From Schlesneria paludicola DSM 18645 (GTDB lineage Bacteria; Planctomycetota; Planctomycetia; Planctomycetales; Planctomycetaceae), in contig NZ_JH636434.1 in NCBI RefSeq assembly GCF_000255655.1, positions 2,383,206-2,447,205 of the forward strand: 64,000 bases of DNA, in the 5' to 3' direction. The position numbers and the translations under genes are program-made. Positions 52,708 to 62,312 of this stretch are shown here, one piece after another. The notes beneath the pieces were generated by a model. It had not been told where the DNA came from and made no database searches. It saw nothing but the letters and a program-made list of their open reading frames with translations. Position 1 is the stretch's first letter, and every line of letters begins with the position of its first letter.

Positions 52708-54186
52708 ATGCTCGACGCCCGGCAATGGTTTCTCGGAATTTGCGGCTTGACCTGGCTGCTTGCATTTGTGGGATGTGGATCTGGCACGTCGAGTACAAAT
52801 TCGTCAATCGACCGACCGTACCGCGGCCAGCAGGTCCATTTAATCGTTCCCGACTTGCTGAATCTGCCGGCCCACTGGGAAGTCTTGATTCCAGAATGGT
52901 CTTCACAATCCGGTGCGACGGCCCAGTTCGACAAATACGATGCGACGGCAGATCTTTCCGGGCAATCGCTGCCAAGTGCTGATACTGGTGGAAATGTCCT
53001 GCTCTTCCCGCTTCGCCAGTTGTGTGACATTGATGCCAAGATCAATCCATTGAACGCGAACGAGTTCGCCGCAGACGCACGAGACATCTTTAAGGGATTG
53101 CGTGAAAGGGTGCTGTCGCGTGAACGGCAACTGGTCGCGACGCCTATCTCCGCACCTGTGCTCGCCTGTTACTACCGCGCCGATTTGCTGAAAGCAGCGA
53201 AGCGAAAGCCGCCTGAAACGTGGGAAGACTATGAACAGCTTGTAAGTTCCCTGCAGGAATGGGCACCGAATCTAGTTGCGGTTGAGCCGTTGAGCGACGA
53301 ATTCCGAGCCACCGTGTTTTTGGCCCGCTCGCTCGCCTTCTGCAAACACCCCGAAAACTACTCTGTCTGGTTTGATCTGGATTCTGGCAAACCGACTATG
53401 GACTTGCCGGGCTTCACGCGAACTCTGGAACTTGCCCGACAGACCTGGCGACATCTCACTCCCGATTCCTGGAACATGTCTCCGGCCGATTGCCGCCGAA
53501 TGATTCTCGAAGGAAAGGCCGCGATCACGCTGTCGTATGAACCGAACTCAGGCCGAATGACGGAGTTGTCCGGATCGGATTCGGCTGCCATCCAACGGGC
53601 CGATGGAATCACCATTGGAGTCTGCCGACTACCAGGATCACGCACTGTCTACAATCGTAATTCGAAGAAGTGGGACACGATTCCAAACAGGGAAGTCCAT
53701 GCGCCGGCCCTTTGCGGCTTCGCGGGTCTGGCGGGAGGCGTCATCGCCCCCTCGGATGCCAATCAGGATCTCGCAGCGTCGAACCTATTGATCAGCCTGA
53801 CGTCGTCGGGCTTGTTCGAACAAGCCATCACCTCCCTGCCCAAAAGTCCCTGCCGTGAATCACAAGTCACTCTGGCGGCATCGTGGTTTGGACCTGATTT
53901 GACGTCAGAAGAAGCAGGCCAGTTGTGCGACGTTACCGCACAATCGCTCCGCGACACTCAACTCGTATTTGAACTACCACTCAGGGGCGCCGACGAGTTT
54001 CGACAGGCGATTTCACGATCAATTACATTGCTTCGGCCCGATGATTCCGATGTGGCACATGTCCAGAAAGTGATGCAACAATCGTTGGAGCAGATTGTCG
54101 AACGACGGGGAGCCGATGCCGTACGCGACTCACATCGCCGCGGTCTGGGGCTTTCTCCCGCGATGAAGAAGGATCTTGATCGGTAG
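52708..54186 (+). CDS. Solute-binding lipoprotein (ABC-transporter type), no permease nearby
   Basis: 492 residues from the ATG at 52708, chosen because it starts a lipoprotein signal peptide: hydrophobic 7-22, lipobox AFVGC, Cys23. A frame extending upstream to 52630 adds 26 residues that would block the signal. The mature part looks like an extracellular sugar-binding family 1 protein: HLIVPDLLNLPAHWEVLIPEW, ACYYRADLLKAAKRKPPETWEDYEQL and RMILEGKAAITLSYEP. No permease or ATPase gene is in the window, so it may pair with a distant transporter or have a sensory role. Confidence 0.8.
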   Translation: MLDARQWFLGICGLTWLLAFVGCGSGTSSTNSSIDRPYRGQQVHLIVPDLLNLPAHWEVLIPEWSSQSGATAQFDKYDATADLSGQSLPSADTGGNVLLFPLRQLCDIDAKINPLNANEFAADARDIFKGLRERVLSRERQLVATPISAPVLACYYRADLLKAAKRKPPETWEDYEQLVSSLQEWAPNLVAVEPLSDEFRATVFLARSLAFCKHPENYSVWFDLDSGKPTMDLPGFTRTLELARQTWRHLTPDSWNMSPADCRRMILEGKAAITLSYEPNSGRMTELSGSDSAAIQRADGITIGVCRLPGSRTVYNRNSKKWDTIPNREVHAPALCGFAGLAGGVIAPSDANQDLAASNLLISLTSSGLFEQAITSLPKSPCRESQVTLAASWFGPDLTSEEAGQLCDVTAQSLRDTQLVFELPLRGADEFRQAISRSITLLRPDDSDVAHVQKVMQQSLEQIVERRGADAVRDSHRRGLGLSPAMKKDLDR

Positions 54187-54264
54187 AACTCGACGATCAG
54201 AACAGGGCTGGCGACTGGACCTTCGCGAACGTGCTGGCCGCAGGCCCAGCAGTCAGACTCAAAA

Positions 54265-54306
54265 ACAAGAGCCCACGCGATGCGGTGCACACGCGTGGGC
54301 TCTTGT
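54265..54306 (-). terminator. Intrinsic terminator of rpmA
   Basis: Arms 54265-54279 and 54292-54306 are perfect 15-base inverted repeats around a 12-base loop. On the minus strand the stem is followed by TTTTT, the classic intrinsic terminator layout, 57 bases after the rpmA stop. Confidence 0.88.
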
Positions 54307-54362
54307 GTCATGTCCAATTTCAGATTCAGCGTTCGGCTGAAATCAACAGGAGCTCAACTGAC

Positions 54363-54629
54363 TCAGTTGGTTTCCGCAGCGATTTCCGAAGGCTTAATGT
54401 TGATACGGCGCCCTTCTTGATCGAAGAAGACGTTGCCACCAACCAGAGCGAACAGGGTGTAATCGCGTCCCATCCCGACACCCTTTCCAGGATGCCATTT
54501 TGTACCGCGTTGACGAATCAGAATGTTCCCTGGCACAACCAGTTCACCACCGAATTTCTTGACGCCAAGTCGCTTGGCCTTGGAATCTCGACCGTTGCGG
54601 CTGGAGCCTTGACCCTTCTTATGTGCCAT
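54363..54629 (-). CDS. rpmA: 50S ribosomal protein L27
   Basis: 88 residues, normal size. [21 protein letters not shown] at the start and [21 protein letters not shown] are the L27 hallmark; the N-terminus reaches the peptidyl-transferase centre. AAAGGTGA precedes the ATG. A perfect hairpin and T-run (54265-54306) follow. The usual upstream partner rplU (L21) is not in the neighbourhood: the gene before it on this strand is a methyltransferase. No obg-like gene follows either. Confidence 0.97.
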   Translation of the reverse strand: MAHKKGQGSSRNGRDSKAKRLGVKKFGGELVVPGNILIRQRGTKWHPGKGVGMGRDYTLFALVGGNVFFDQEGRRINIKPSEIAAETN

Positions 54630-54793
54630 GTCGCGTCACCTTTACCTTCAATGCATGGAAAAACACGCCGTGACGGCGCGGGGCGAGAGTTTCGCGGAAA
54701 ATCACAAAATCCGCAAGCTTGCGCCCCACAATTTGTCGGCCATTCCCCGCGTCTGCTGTCCGATTTGACGTTTTCCCTTATTTCAACGACCGG

Positions 54794-55534
54794 TCAAGCC
54801 GCCGCCGAAAGCTCGTCGCAACACATTGTGTCATAAAGCGATAGCTGCATTCCGGACTGCACTTCGCCCATAAATCCAGAATCACGCCACAATTGAGCCG
54901 CCACCGCGTAGAAGTAAAGGACCACGATTCGCCGAGACTGCGCGCGGACAGCGTTTCTCACGTTTTCAACAACTTGCGACATTACGGCTTCGCCGAAGGG
55001 GTTGTAAAAGAACAGAACAAGCGGTCCATCGGGAATCGTCAAGTTCGCGGCATCGGCACAGATCAGATCGACATCCTGACACTTCATCGCATCGGCAGGA
55101 AACCGAGCGAGATTCTGCAGGGCGATGCGATTCAAGGAATCGGAATACTCGACCCCAATCACTTTTCGGAACGGTATCTGTGCCGCGACCAATACCGCGC
55201 GGCCTTTTCCCGAACCAAAGTCCACAAAGGTGAACTGTCCGAAATCAATCTTGAGGTCCCGCAGGCTCTGCTCAAGAGCCACAACATCGATCCCCTGATA
55301 TCGCGAACCGTATTCCCAGCTTGTGCCAACAACATCTTGCACGTCTGGAATGATCATGCCGCTGGTGTCGACGCCCCATTTGCGATCAAAGGACAAATCG
55401 CGTTCCCGGGCCGCAGCCCGAGCACGACGACGAGCCGGAGTGAGATAAAACAGCAAGCCCGTGGCTTTCGCGACGAACAGGCGCAGAGTCCCAGCGACCC
55501 CGTGGATTGCGAGCAGTCTTTGAATCTTGTTCAT
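54794..55534 (-). CDS. Class I SAM-dependent methyltransferase
   Basis: 246 residues from the ATG at 55532-55534, with GGAACG about 7 bases upstream. A longer frame reaching 55786 would add 84 residues without domain character and include a 15-bp tandem duplication, so it is not preferred. The SAM-binding core is FTFVDFGSGKGRAVLVAAQ, followed by GVEYSDSLNRIALQN and DVDLICADAANL. PLVLFFYNPFGEAV replaces the usual NPPF motif region. The substrate is unknown. It is 164 bp upstream of rpmA on the same strand, and divergent from the enolase-superfamily gene. Confidence 0.82.
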   Translation of the reverse strand: MNKIQRLLAIHGVAGTLRLFVAKATGLLFYLTPARRRARAAARERDLSFDRKWGVDTSGMIIPDVQDVVGTSWEYGSRYQGIDVVALEQSLRDLKIDFGQFTFVDFGSGKGRAVLVAAQIPFRKVIGVEYSDSLNRIALQNLARFPADAMKCQDVDLICADAANLTIPDGPLVLFFYNPFGEAVMSQVVENVRNAVRAQSRRIVVLYFYAVAAQLWRDSGFMGEVQSGMQLSLYDTMCCDELSAAA

Positions 55535-55556
55535 CACACGTTCCAAGTCGTCGACG

Positions 55557-55586
55557 TTTGACCGCAATTCATTTGACCGCAATTCA
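55557..55586. repeat. 15-bp perfect tandem duplication
   Basis: Positions 55557-55571 and 55572-55586 are identical 15-base units (TTTGACCGCAATTCA). It lies just upstream of the methyltransferase start. Read as protein it would give DELRSNELRSN in the rejected N-terminal extension. Confidence 0.9.
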
Positions 55587-55789
55587 TCGGTGGCATGGCG
55601 ACACAAACGCGGCCTTTTCGAGATGGTTTCGAGCCGACACACACCGGTTGTAATTGGCCCCGCAGAGACCGACAAGTTCGATTTCCGACGAGCTGCTCGC
55701 CGCAGTGCATTCCCACTATTTTGATCGCATGCATTTCTGTTTATGATCTGTGAGCCGGACAGATCCAACTTTTCCCCGAGAGCCAATCG

Positions 55790-56905
55790 ATGAAAATCGA
55801 ACGCATCGAAGCCATCCCCGTCCGTATTCCGCTAAAAGCTGGACTCACGACTCGGACGGCCCACGGAGTTCATGCCACCTCAGACTATGCCATCATTCGC
55901 GTTTATACCGACGAAGGTGTCGTTGGCTTGGGCGAAGCGACTGTCGCCCCGCGATGGACGGGCGAAACCAGTTCGACTTGCCTGAGTCTGATCAAAGAGC
56001 TGCTGGCCCCGGCATTGATTGGCCAGAATCCACTGAACATTACGCAGCTACGGCAACGGATGGATCGCGTTGTCAAACTAAACCCATTCACCAAAGCGGC
56101 GCTGGAAATGGCGTTTTGGGATATTGCCGGCAAGGTCGCCAATCAACCGATTTGCCGTATGCTGGGAGGTCCCGTCCGGGACACGATGCGAATCAAACTG
56201 GTCATCGGCGCCTTCGAAAAGCAAGAAGTCACGGCACTCGCAGAACGCTTTCTGGCAATGGGCGTGACGTGCATCAAGGTAAAAACGGGGATCGATCCCG
56301 ACGAGGACATTGCCCGCGTGCGTAGGGTCCGCGAAGTGGCCGGCCCCGATATTCCGATCACGATTGACTCAAATTGCGGATGGAATATCACGACCGCTCG
56401 ACAAACACTGTTGCGGCTCGCCGAGCTGAATATTTTGTTGGCGGAACAACCAATCCCCCCCAACGATCCTGCCGCGATGGCGTCACTGAGGGCCACCTCT
56501 CCCATGCCAATTATGGCTGATGAAAGCGTTTTCTCACTGACGGATGCCTGGACCGTCTGCGCTGCGGGTGCAGCGGATATTCTCAGCGTGTATCCCGGCA
56601 AACACGGCGGGATCTCCGGCACAGTTGAAATTGCAAATGTGGCCAAGGCGGCGGGCCTGGCGTGTGCTATCGGAAGCAACCTGGAACTTGGCATCGGGAC
56701 GGCGGCCATGCTACATGTCGCGGCGGCATTGCCCACAATCGACAGTGAACGCTATCCCGCCGATCTGGTCGGACCGATTTATCATGAGGCCGATTTGCTG
56801 ACGGAACCACTTCAGTTAGGTCCGCCCGCCGCAAAGTGCCCGATGGGGCCAGGTCTGGGGGTGTCCCTCGACGAGCAACAGTTGAAAAAGTGGCGAATCG
56901 ACTGA
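55790..56905 (+). CDS. Enolase-superfamily enzyme, muconate-lactonizing (MLE) subgroup
   Basis: 371 residues. The MLE-subgroup catalytic set is visible: IKVKTG (Lys163, Lys165), TIDSNCGWN (Asp near 192), AEQPIPPND (Glu near 218), MADESVF (Asp near 243) and YPGKHGGISG (Lys near 269). GSNLELGIGTAAMLH near the end is typical of this subgroup. Known functions are muconate cycloisomerase, dipeptide epimerase and o-succinylbenzoate synthase; residues alone do not choose. It begins the catabolic locus that continues with amidohydrolase, MFS, DMFase-like and AraD1-like genes, which favours lactone or acid catabolism. Confidence 0.85.
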   Translation: MKIERIEAIPVRIPLKAGLTTRTAHGVHATSDYAIIRVYTDEGVVGLGEATVAPRWTGETSSTCLSLIKELLAPALIGQNPLNITQLRQRMDRVVKLNPFTKAALEMAFWDIAGKVANQPICRMLGGPVRDTMRIKLVIGAFEKQEVTALAERFLAMGVTCIKVKTGIDPDEDIARVRRVREVAGPDIPITIDSNCGWNITTARQTLLRLAELNILLAEQPIPPNDPAAMASLRATSPMPIMADESVFSLTDAWTVCAAGAADILSVYPGKHGGISGTVEIANVAKAAGLACAIGSNLELGIGTAAMLHVAAALPTIDSERYPADLVGPIYHEADLLTEPLQLGPPAAKCPMGPGLGVSLDEQQLKKWRID

Positions 56906-56909
56906 AGGC

Positions 56910-57758
56910 TCAACCAAGCCCGAGTAACGGCAGAGAATCGCGATGGATGAGTCGCTCGAGTGCCGTTTCGTTCAGGCGGGGCAACGCCGTACCGACAAGC
57001 ATCTGATTCAAATTTCGCAACCCGTCAATCGTCGCCTGCACTGTCGTAAACGGAAAGTCGGTTCCGAACAAGACCTTGTCCCAGACTCCATATTCCTGGA
57101 CCAGCATCAAACTCTGATAGAGTTGAAACGGACGATAGTGTAAGGCCGACAGGTCGGCATATACGTTGCAGTGCTTGCGGATCACCGCCACACACTCCCC
57201 CTCGTAGGGATGCCCTAGATGCGCCAGGATCATCCGCACATCTGGAAAGCGAGCTGCAACCGCATCGGCGTGCCGCGGCAGTGTGCACTCTAGCGGGGCC
57301 TGTGAAATGAATGTGGTTCCCGTATGCATCAAGACCGGCAATTGATGTTCCTGAGCATACTTCCAAAGCGGCGTCAATCGCTCATCATCAGGTCGAAACC
57401 CTGCGTACATCGGCATCAACTTGATGCCACGTAGCCCCATTTCCTGATGTCCTTCGAACAGCTCGCGTCCCCAATCAGGTTGAGTGGGATCAAGCGACAA
57501 GAAACCAATCAAATGGTCGGGGTCCTGCGCGACATAGTCACGGACATCTCGGTCATCAACCCAAAGCCCCGAAAGTCGGGCTTTACCGCCAAACACAATC
57601 GTGGTGACATTTGGCACTGATTGGCGCAAATAATCTTCGAAACGAACGGTGAGATCGAGTTCCTCACCCGCTTTCGCTCGTTTGGCCTGCTGGCGGAAAT
57701 CGTCGGAAAAGTGTTCGGGATATCGCCAGAAGTGACTATGAACATCAATGATTGACAT
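56910..57758 (-). CDS. Amidohydrolase family 2 (TIM-barrel metal hydrolase)
   Basis: 282 residues. The metal-binding start is DVHSHFW (His7, His9). LMHTGTTFIS and ILAHLGHPYEGE give later ligands and FGTDFPF the catalytic Asp near the end. Family 2 members include 4-oxalomesaconate hydratase, decarboxylases of aromatic acids and sugar lactonases. It overlaps the MFS gene by 14 bp, so the transporter and hydrolase are translationally coupled. It runs opposite to the enolase-superfamily gene that ends 4 bp away. The substrate is likely the compound imported by the MFS protein. Confidence 0.88.
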   Translation of the reverse strand: MSIIDVHSHFWRYPEHFSDDFRQQAKRAKAGEELDLTVRFEDYLRQSVPNVTTIVFGGKARLSGLWVDDRDVRDYVAQDPDHLIGFLSLDPTQPDWGRELFEGHQEMGLRGIKLMPMYAGFRPDDERLTPLWKYAQEHQLPVLMHTGTTFISQAPLECTLPRHADAVAARFPDVRMILAHLGHPYEGECVAVIRKHCNVYADLSALHYRPFQLYQSLMLVQEYGVWDKVLFGTDFPFTTVQATIDGLRNLNQMLVGTALPRLNETALERLIHRDSLPLLGLG

Positions 57759-59109
57759 GACTCAACGTCGCCTCGTCATCGTCAGACTCGACGGTCACAA
57801 ATCGGAAGCAGGACCACAGGATCCCAGCAGCGATCAACACGCCCACATTACCAAAAAAAATCGGGTCCCACTGGGTTCGTCCCGAATATCCGTGCCTTCC
57901 AAGCCAATCTGCGACCGCCCCCACCAAGTACTGCGAACTCAAGGCACCGATCACACCACAGGAGTTCATGAGCCCGAACAAGGCTCCGACATGCCTGCCA
58001 CTGATTCCGATGGCGCACGACCACCAGAGTGGTTGAGTCGATTGCGTCAGGAAACAGGAAATCGCCGTGAACAGCGTCGCAGTCCAAGGGTCGGAAGACA
58101 TGAGTGCGGTACTGAGAGATGCGGCCGCGAGGAAAAAGGCAAGTCCCCCGACCATTCGTCGTCGCGAGACGCCGGCACCATGGACGACATAGTCCAGAAC
58201 GACACCGCCAAAAAAGGTTCCGACCGCGGAAAACGCGAGCACCATCGAAGTCATCGAGCCCGTTCGAATTTCTGCGACCCCGCGGCCTTCGATGAGGTAC
58301 GTCTGGAACCAGGAAAAGTAGATGTAGCTATTGAAGGACGCAAATGACATCAGGACGCTCAGCATCCAGACACTGGGATTCCGTACCACGGCGGCCCAGG
58401 GAATCGCTCCATGAACATCCCCTGCCGTAACACGCCGTCCAATGTGTGCCACCTCGGCCGCGTTGACGGACTGATGTGCGGCCGGGTCGTCACGAAACCA
58501 TCGCCAAAATCCCACAGCCCACACCACACCGACGGCACCGAACGTGGCGAATGTCCAACGCCACCCGATAGTGGCAATTAACCTCGATGCCAATAGCGGC
58601 GCAACGGCCCCTCCTGCTTGCGACGCGGCCAGAAGAATCCCTTGAGCTCGTCCTCGCTCTGCATCGGGAAACCATCGCGAAAGCACGCGCGCGATATTCG
58701 GAAATGCTCCCGCTTCGCCTGCTCCAAACAAAAATCGCACCGTGATCATGCTGTAGAGGCCGGTACACGCTCCCGTTAGGGCTGTAAACGCGGACCACCA
58801 AATTGAGATTCGAGTGAGGACTCGTCGGCCACCGATCAGGTCACCCCAGCGCCCTGTCGGAACTTCAAACAGTCCGTAAGACAACGTGAACGCCATCAGG
58901 ATGTAGCTCTTATCCGTATGTGAAAGCTTCAAGTCTCTCGAAATGGAAGGCAAAGCCTGTGAGATGCAAATTCGATCCAAGTAGAGCACTCCCGATAGAA
59001 GGCAGAGCACCGCAAGTACGAGGAATCGCGTTTTTGTCGGCGGCGCATCAAGTGTCGAGGCGGGAGTCGGACGTTCTGAAGAAGGCTCCTGCATGACCTG
59101 TACTTTCAT
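57745..59109 (-). CDS. MFS transporter, anion:cation symporter (ACS) type
   Basis: 454 residues with 12 membrane segments. LSHTDKSYILMAFTLSYGLF and PTGRWGDLIGGRRVLT, with WWSAFTALTGACTG after it, are the typical opening of the ACS family (hexuronate, glucarate/galactarate and phthalate carriers). FGAGEAGAFPNIARVLSRWFP is the diagnostic mid-N motif. It probably takes up an organic or sugar acid together with protons. The amidohydrolase gene starts within its last codons. About 20 residues at the start are polar and may be a cytosolic tail. Confidence 0.92.
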   Translation of the reverse strand: MKVQVMQEPSSERPTPASTLDAPPTKTRFLVLAVLCLLSGVLYLDRICISQALPSISRDLKLSHTDKSYILMAFTLSYGLFEVPTGRWGDLIGGRRVLTRISIWWSAFTALTGACTGLYSMITVRFLFGAGEAGAFPNIARVLSRWFPDAERGRAQGILLAASQAGGAVAPLLASRLIATIGWRWTFATFGAVGVVWAVGFWRWFRDDPAAHQSVNAAEVAHIGRRVTAGDVHGAIPWAAVVRNPSVWMLSVLMSFASFNSYIYFSWFQTYLIEGRGVAEIRTGSMTSMVLAFSAVGTFFGGVVLDYVVHGAGVSRRRMVGGLAFFLAAASLSTALMSSDPWTATLFTAISCFLTQSTQPLWWSCAIGISGRHVGALFGLMNSCGVIGALSSQYLVGAVADWLGRHGYSGRTQWDPIFFGNVGVLIAAGILWSCFRFVTVESDDDEATLSHVNH

Positions 59110-59295
59110 TGGGGCCTGACATCGTTGCGGCCAACCCTCTCATAGACAGGTCGTCGCTGGAAAAGCGGGGAACGTGATTGTTACGCTGCCCGCTGAAGGT
59201 ATCAAGCAAGGTCTGCTACGGGCTTCCACAACGATCTCGCCGTGATCTTCTTCTGCCAACAATTTCAACTCCGTTCCTCGACGAAAGACCACCGC

Positions 59296-60882
59296 ATGCT
59301 GATCGGATATGTCAGTAACGAACGCTATGTCGCACTGGCAAATGTCGACCTGGAATTCGTGAATGCACGCGGTGAATCGTGGGAAGCCCGTTCGCGCGCC
59401 ACGGGTGCCGTCCACCTCGAACTCCCACCCGGTGACTATACTGTGACACTGCAATGTGCCGGATATGGCGCGAAACGCAGCCAGATCAAATGGCCTGTCA
59501 CCACGCCGCATCAGTTTCGTCTGCTCAGTGATGGACTAAGCGGCTACGTCTGGCCAAAGTGGGTTCGCGGCGGAGAACTGGGCGAATTTCGTGTGCATGC
59601 CGTTGAACAATATCACTTGGAACTCTGGCACTACGGCTGGACTCCCACTCTCGTTCAAAGCCTGGGGTGGTTCGACGAACACGGTCCAAGAGCGACGATG
59701 CAGGTCACGCCGGACGGCGACTTCACGCAGACGGGTGTCGAGTGGAATAAGGTGGGATACAGCAGCCCGACGCACAAGCAGTTTGTCGCGGCGCCCGAGC
59801 AAAGCGGGTTGTACTACTTCCGAGCGCAGACTCCGTCAGGTCTCAGGTTCTCGTTCCCTTGGATTGTTGCACCAACTCGTCCAAAGGCCCCGTTGGCGGT
59901 GCTCGCCAGCAACATCAACTGGAACGCTTACAATAGCTTTGGCGGCCGCAGCAACTACATCCATTCTGACGAATTCCCACCGACACCGACCGTCAACTCG
60001 CGATACGACCTGAAACGTTATGCGCAGGCCGAGTTTCTGACTTGGAACTGCCCCAAATACGCCCCACTGTCGTTCGATCGCCCTGAGCCGTTCAATGACA
60101 TCGATTTCGGCGAGAAAATCACCGACCCCATTCAAGGTCGACAAGCCTGTCATCTGGCGGCGGCGGAATGGCGACTACTCGGATGGCTGGAACATCGCAA
60201 TTGGCCATTTGATTACTATGCCGAAACGCAACTCGACGACGGAACACTCGACCTCTCTGCCTACCGGGCACTTGTGACCGCTGTACACCCTGAATACTGG
60301 ACACGGCGGATGTACGACCGTGTCAAGCAGTGGGTCTTCGAAGAAGGCGGGCGACTGTTGTATCTCGGCGGCAACGGTTTGAACTGCGAAGTCGAGCTTC
60401 ACGGTTCGTCCATGACGGTCCATAACGGCCAGATTACCGGACTCGACGTCGACGGCGTTGGTGGTGAAAGTCGAATGGCGTTAAGACATGAATCGGAAGC
60501 GAGTCTGGTGGGAGTTGTGTTTACGCCGCCAGGTGCGATGACGGGTGCCCCGTACCAGGTTGTCGATGCCAGCCATTGGGTATTCGACGGCACAGGTCTA
60601 GAAAATGGCGACATCTTCGGGCAGAATTCATTGCACATGCGGTGTCCAGGGGGAGCATCAGGACACGAAACGGACAAGATTTCACCCAGTTCTCCTCCGA
60701 ACACCCGTTTGCTCGCCAAAGGGATGAACCCGGACGATGGCGGTGCCCACATGGTTCATTTCGAAACCCCGAATGGTGGAGGTGTCTTCTCGGTCGGTTC
60801 CATCTCATGGGTGAGCAGCCTGCCGGTTGACGAGCACGTCGCGCAGATCACCGAAAATGCCATACGAAAGTTCCTTCAATAG
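59296..60882 (+). CDS. N,N-dimethylformamidase large-subunit-like protein
   Basis: 528 residues from the ATG at 59296; a longer frame from 59242 adds 18 residues before it. The N-terminal part is a beta-sandwich-like region (GYVSNERYVALANVDLEFV, LPPGDYTVTLQC). The C-terminal two thirds resemble the dimethylformamidase beta-subunit C-terminal domain: LASNINWNAYNSFGGRSNYI, YYAETQLDDGTLDLSAYRALV, HPEYWTRRMYDRVKQWVFEEGGRLLYLGGNGL and FSVGSISWVSSLP. Characterised members hydrolyse N,N-dimethylformamide with an iron centre. The small alpha subunit is not present, so another amide or a related substrate is likely. Confidence 0.8.
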   Translation: MLIGYVSNERYVALANVDLEFVNARGESWEARSRATGAVHLELPPGDYTVTLQCAGYGAKRSQIKWPVTTPHQFRLLSDGLSGYVWPKWVRGGELGEFRVHAVEQYHLELWHYGWTPTLVQSLGWFDEHGPRATMQVTPDGDFTQTGVEWNKVGYSSPTHKQFVAAPEQSGLYYFRAQTPSGLRFSFPWIVAPTRPKAPLAVLASNINWNAYNSFGGRSNYIHSDEFPPTPTVNSRYDLKRYAQAEFLTWNCPKYAPLSFDRPEPFNDIDFGEKITDPIQGRQACHLAAAEWRLLGWLEHRNWPFDYYAETQLDDGTLDLSAYRALVTAVHPEYWTRRMYDRVKQWVFEEGGRLLYLGGNGLNCEVELHGSSMTVHNGQITGLDVDGVGGESRMALRHESEASLVGVVFTPPGAMTGAPYQVVDASHWVFDGTGLENGDIFGQNSLHMRCPGGASGHETDKISPSSPPNTRLLAKGMNPDDGGAHMVHFETPNGGGVFSVGSISWVSSLPVDEHVAQITENAIRKFLQ

Positions 60883-61120
60883 TCGTGCTGGCATCGATTC
60901 CGAGCGATAAATCGACTCAAGTCGCGTCGTTTTTTTCGACCTGGATTGCCGCCACCTTCGAGTCAAGAAACTCGAATTGCAAAGACGGGCGACGGCGAAA
61001 CAATCCGTCCTCAAGCTCATCCGGCTTTCGATTGCGATACAGCAATGCGATGCCGCATGAGATATCATCAACTCACGAAACAATCATCGCAGCACATTTA
61101 TTTGCTCAGGAAGATTCATC

Positions 61121-62161
61121 ATGCGACTCGTTCAATTTGTCCTTCCTCACCTTGGTCGTCGGGTGGGTGTCGTCCGCGACCAGGTGGTAATCGATCTGAC
61201 GTCGACATTGCCGGAATGCCGTACCGTCTATGACCTATTCCAGCGTTCAGTGTCACTGAACCAAAAGCTCGCCGCAACGATCGAAGAGTTGCTTGATCGA
61301 GACATCTCATCGCAGTATTCGTACGCGCAGTTATTGTCCGAGGTTCCGGGCGGTACCGAACCATACCTGCTGCCACCACTCGATCACCCTGAGCCATCTC
61401 GGCTCATGATCAGCGGCACAGGTTTGTCGCATCTGGGCAGCGTGCAGTCGCGGGATCAGATGCATGGGGGCACTCAGAACGAAGTCCCTCAAACCGATTC
61501 CGCGAGAATGTTCGAAATGGGATTGAAAGGTGGACGCCCAGCACAGGACCAACGCGGTGTCGCGCCGGAGTGGTTCTATAAGGGCGATGGCTTCAATCTG
61601 CGTGGACCGCAGGCCACGCTCGAAATTCCTGCGTTCGCACTCGATGGTGGAGAAGAACCGGAAATTGTTGGCTGTTACATCATCGATCCGCAGGGCCAAC
61701 CACGACGTCTTGGGTTTGTTTTGGGCAATGAATGGTCAGACCATGCAACGGAAACGATCAACTATCTGTATCTCGCCCCTTCGAAACTGCGAACGTGCTC
61801 GGTAGGGCCTTCACTACAAGTCACGGACGAGTTTTCGGACGTTGCCTTGCGATGCACCGTGTCACGAAACGGCCAGACGATCTATGACAGCGGGGAACTG
61901 CGATCTGGCGAAAACCACATGTGTCATTCGCTGCGCAATATGGAAGACCATCACTTCAAATACCCCGAGCATCGACGCCCCGGCGATCTGCATTTGCATT
62001 TCTTTGGAACTAGTCGACTGAGCTTCAACTCGCGCGACTGGAAGTATCAAGCCGGAGACGTGATTCGAATTCAGGCTCCAGGCTTCTGCGAACCACTTGT
62101 CAACGTGGTTGCGGCGGGACCTCACGACGTTCCCGCACCGTTTGTGATTGAATCCGCATGA
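61121..62161 (+). CDS. AraD1/FAH-family sugar-acid dehydratase-like protein
   Basis: 346 residues of the fumarylacetoacetate-hydrolase superfamily. The start RLVQFVLPHLGRRVGVVRDQ and the core SGTGLSHLGSVQSRDQMHGG, GPQATLEIPAFALDGGEEPEI with NEWSDHATE are typical of AraD1/GguC proteins, which include L-2-keto-3-deoxyarabonate dehydratase. The metal ligands are probably in EEPEIVG and NEWSDH. It would take a 2-keto-3-deoxy acid from the enolase-superfamily or lactone step. It follows the DMFase-like gene with a 238-bp gap and is on the same strand. Confidence 0.82.
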   Translation: MRLVQFVLPHLGRRVGVVRDQVVIDLTSTLPECRTVYDLFQRSVSLNQKLAATIEELLDRDISSQYSYAQLLSEVPGGTEPYLLPPLDHPEPSRLMISGTGLSHLGSVQSRDQMHGGTQNEVPQTDSARMFEMGLKGGRPAQDQRGVAPEWFYKGDGFNLRGPQATLEIPAFALDGGEEPEIVGCYIIDPQGQPRRLGFVLGNEWSDHATETINYLYLAPSKLRTCSVGPSLQVTDEFSDVALRCTVSRNGQTIYDSGELRSGENHMCHSLRNMEDHHFKYPEHRRPGDLHLHFFGTSRLSFNSRDWKYQAGDVIRIQAPGFCEPLVNVVAAGPHDVPAPFVIESA

Positions 62162-62312
62162 CAGTCGGCTGAATTCGCAGGGCCATGCGCCGTTTAGATT
62201 TGAACGAGGCATATTGACGGTCATGCCAGGGTGCTTGTCTCCGCGAATTTCAATCCACCATCGAGATACGATGAACCGGGTTCGAAGCGAAATTCCCTCG
62301 CCCTGACACCAT

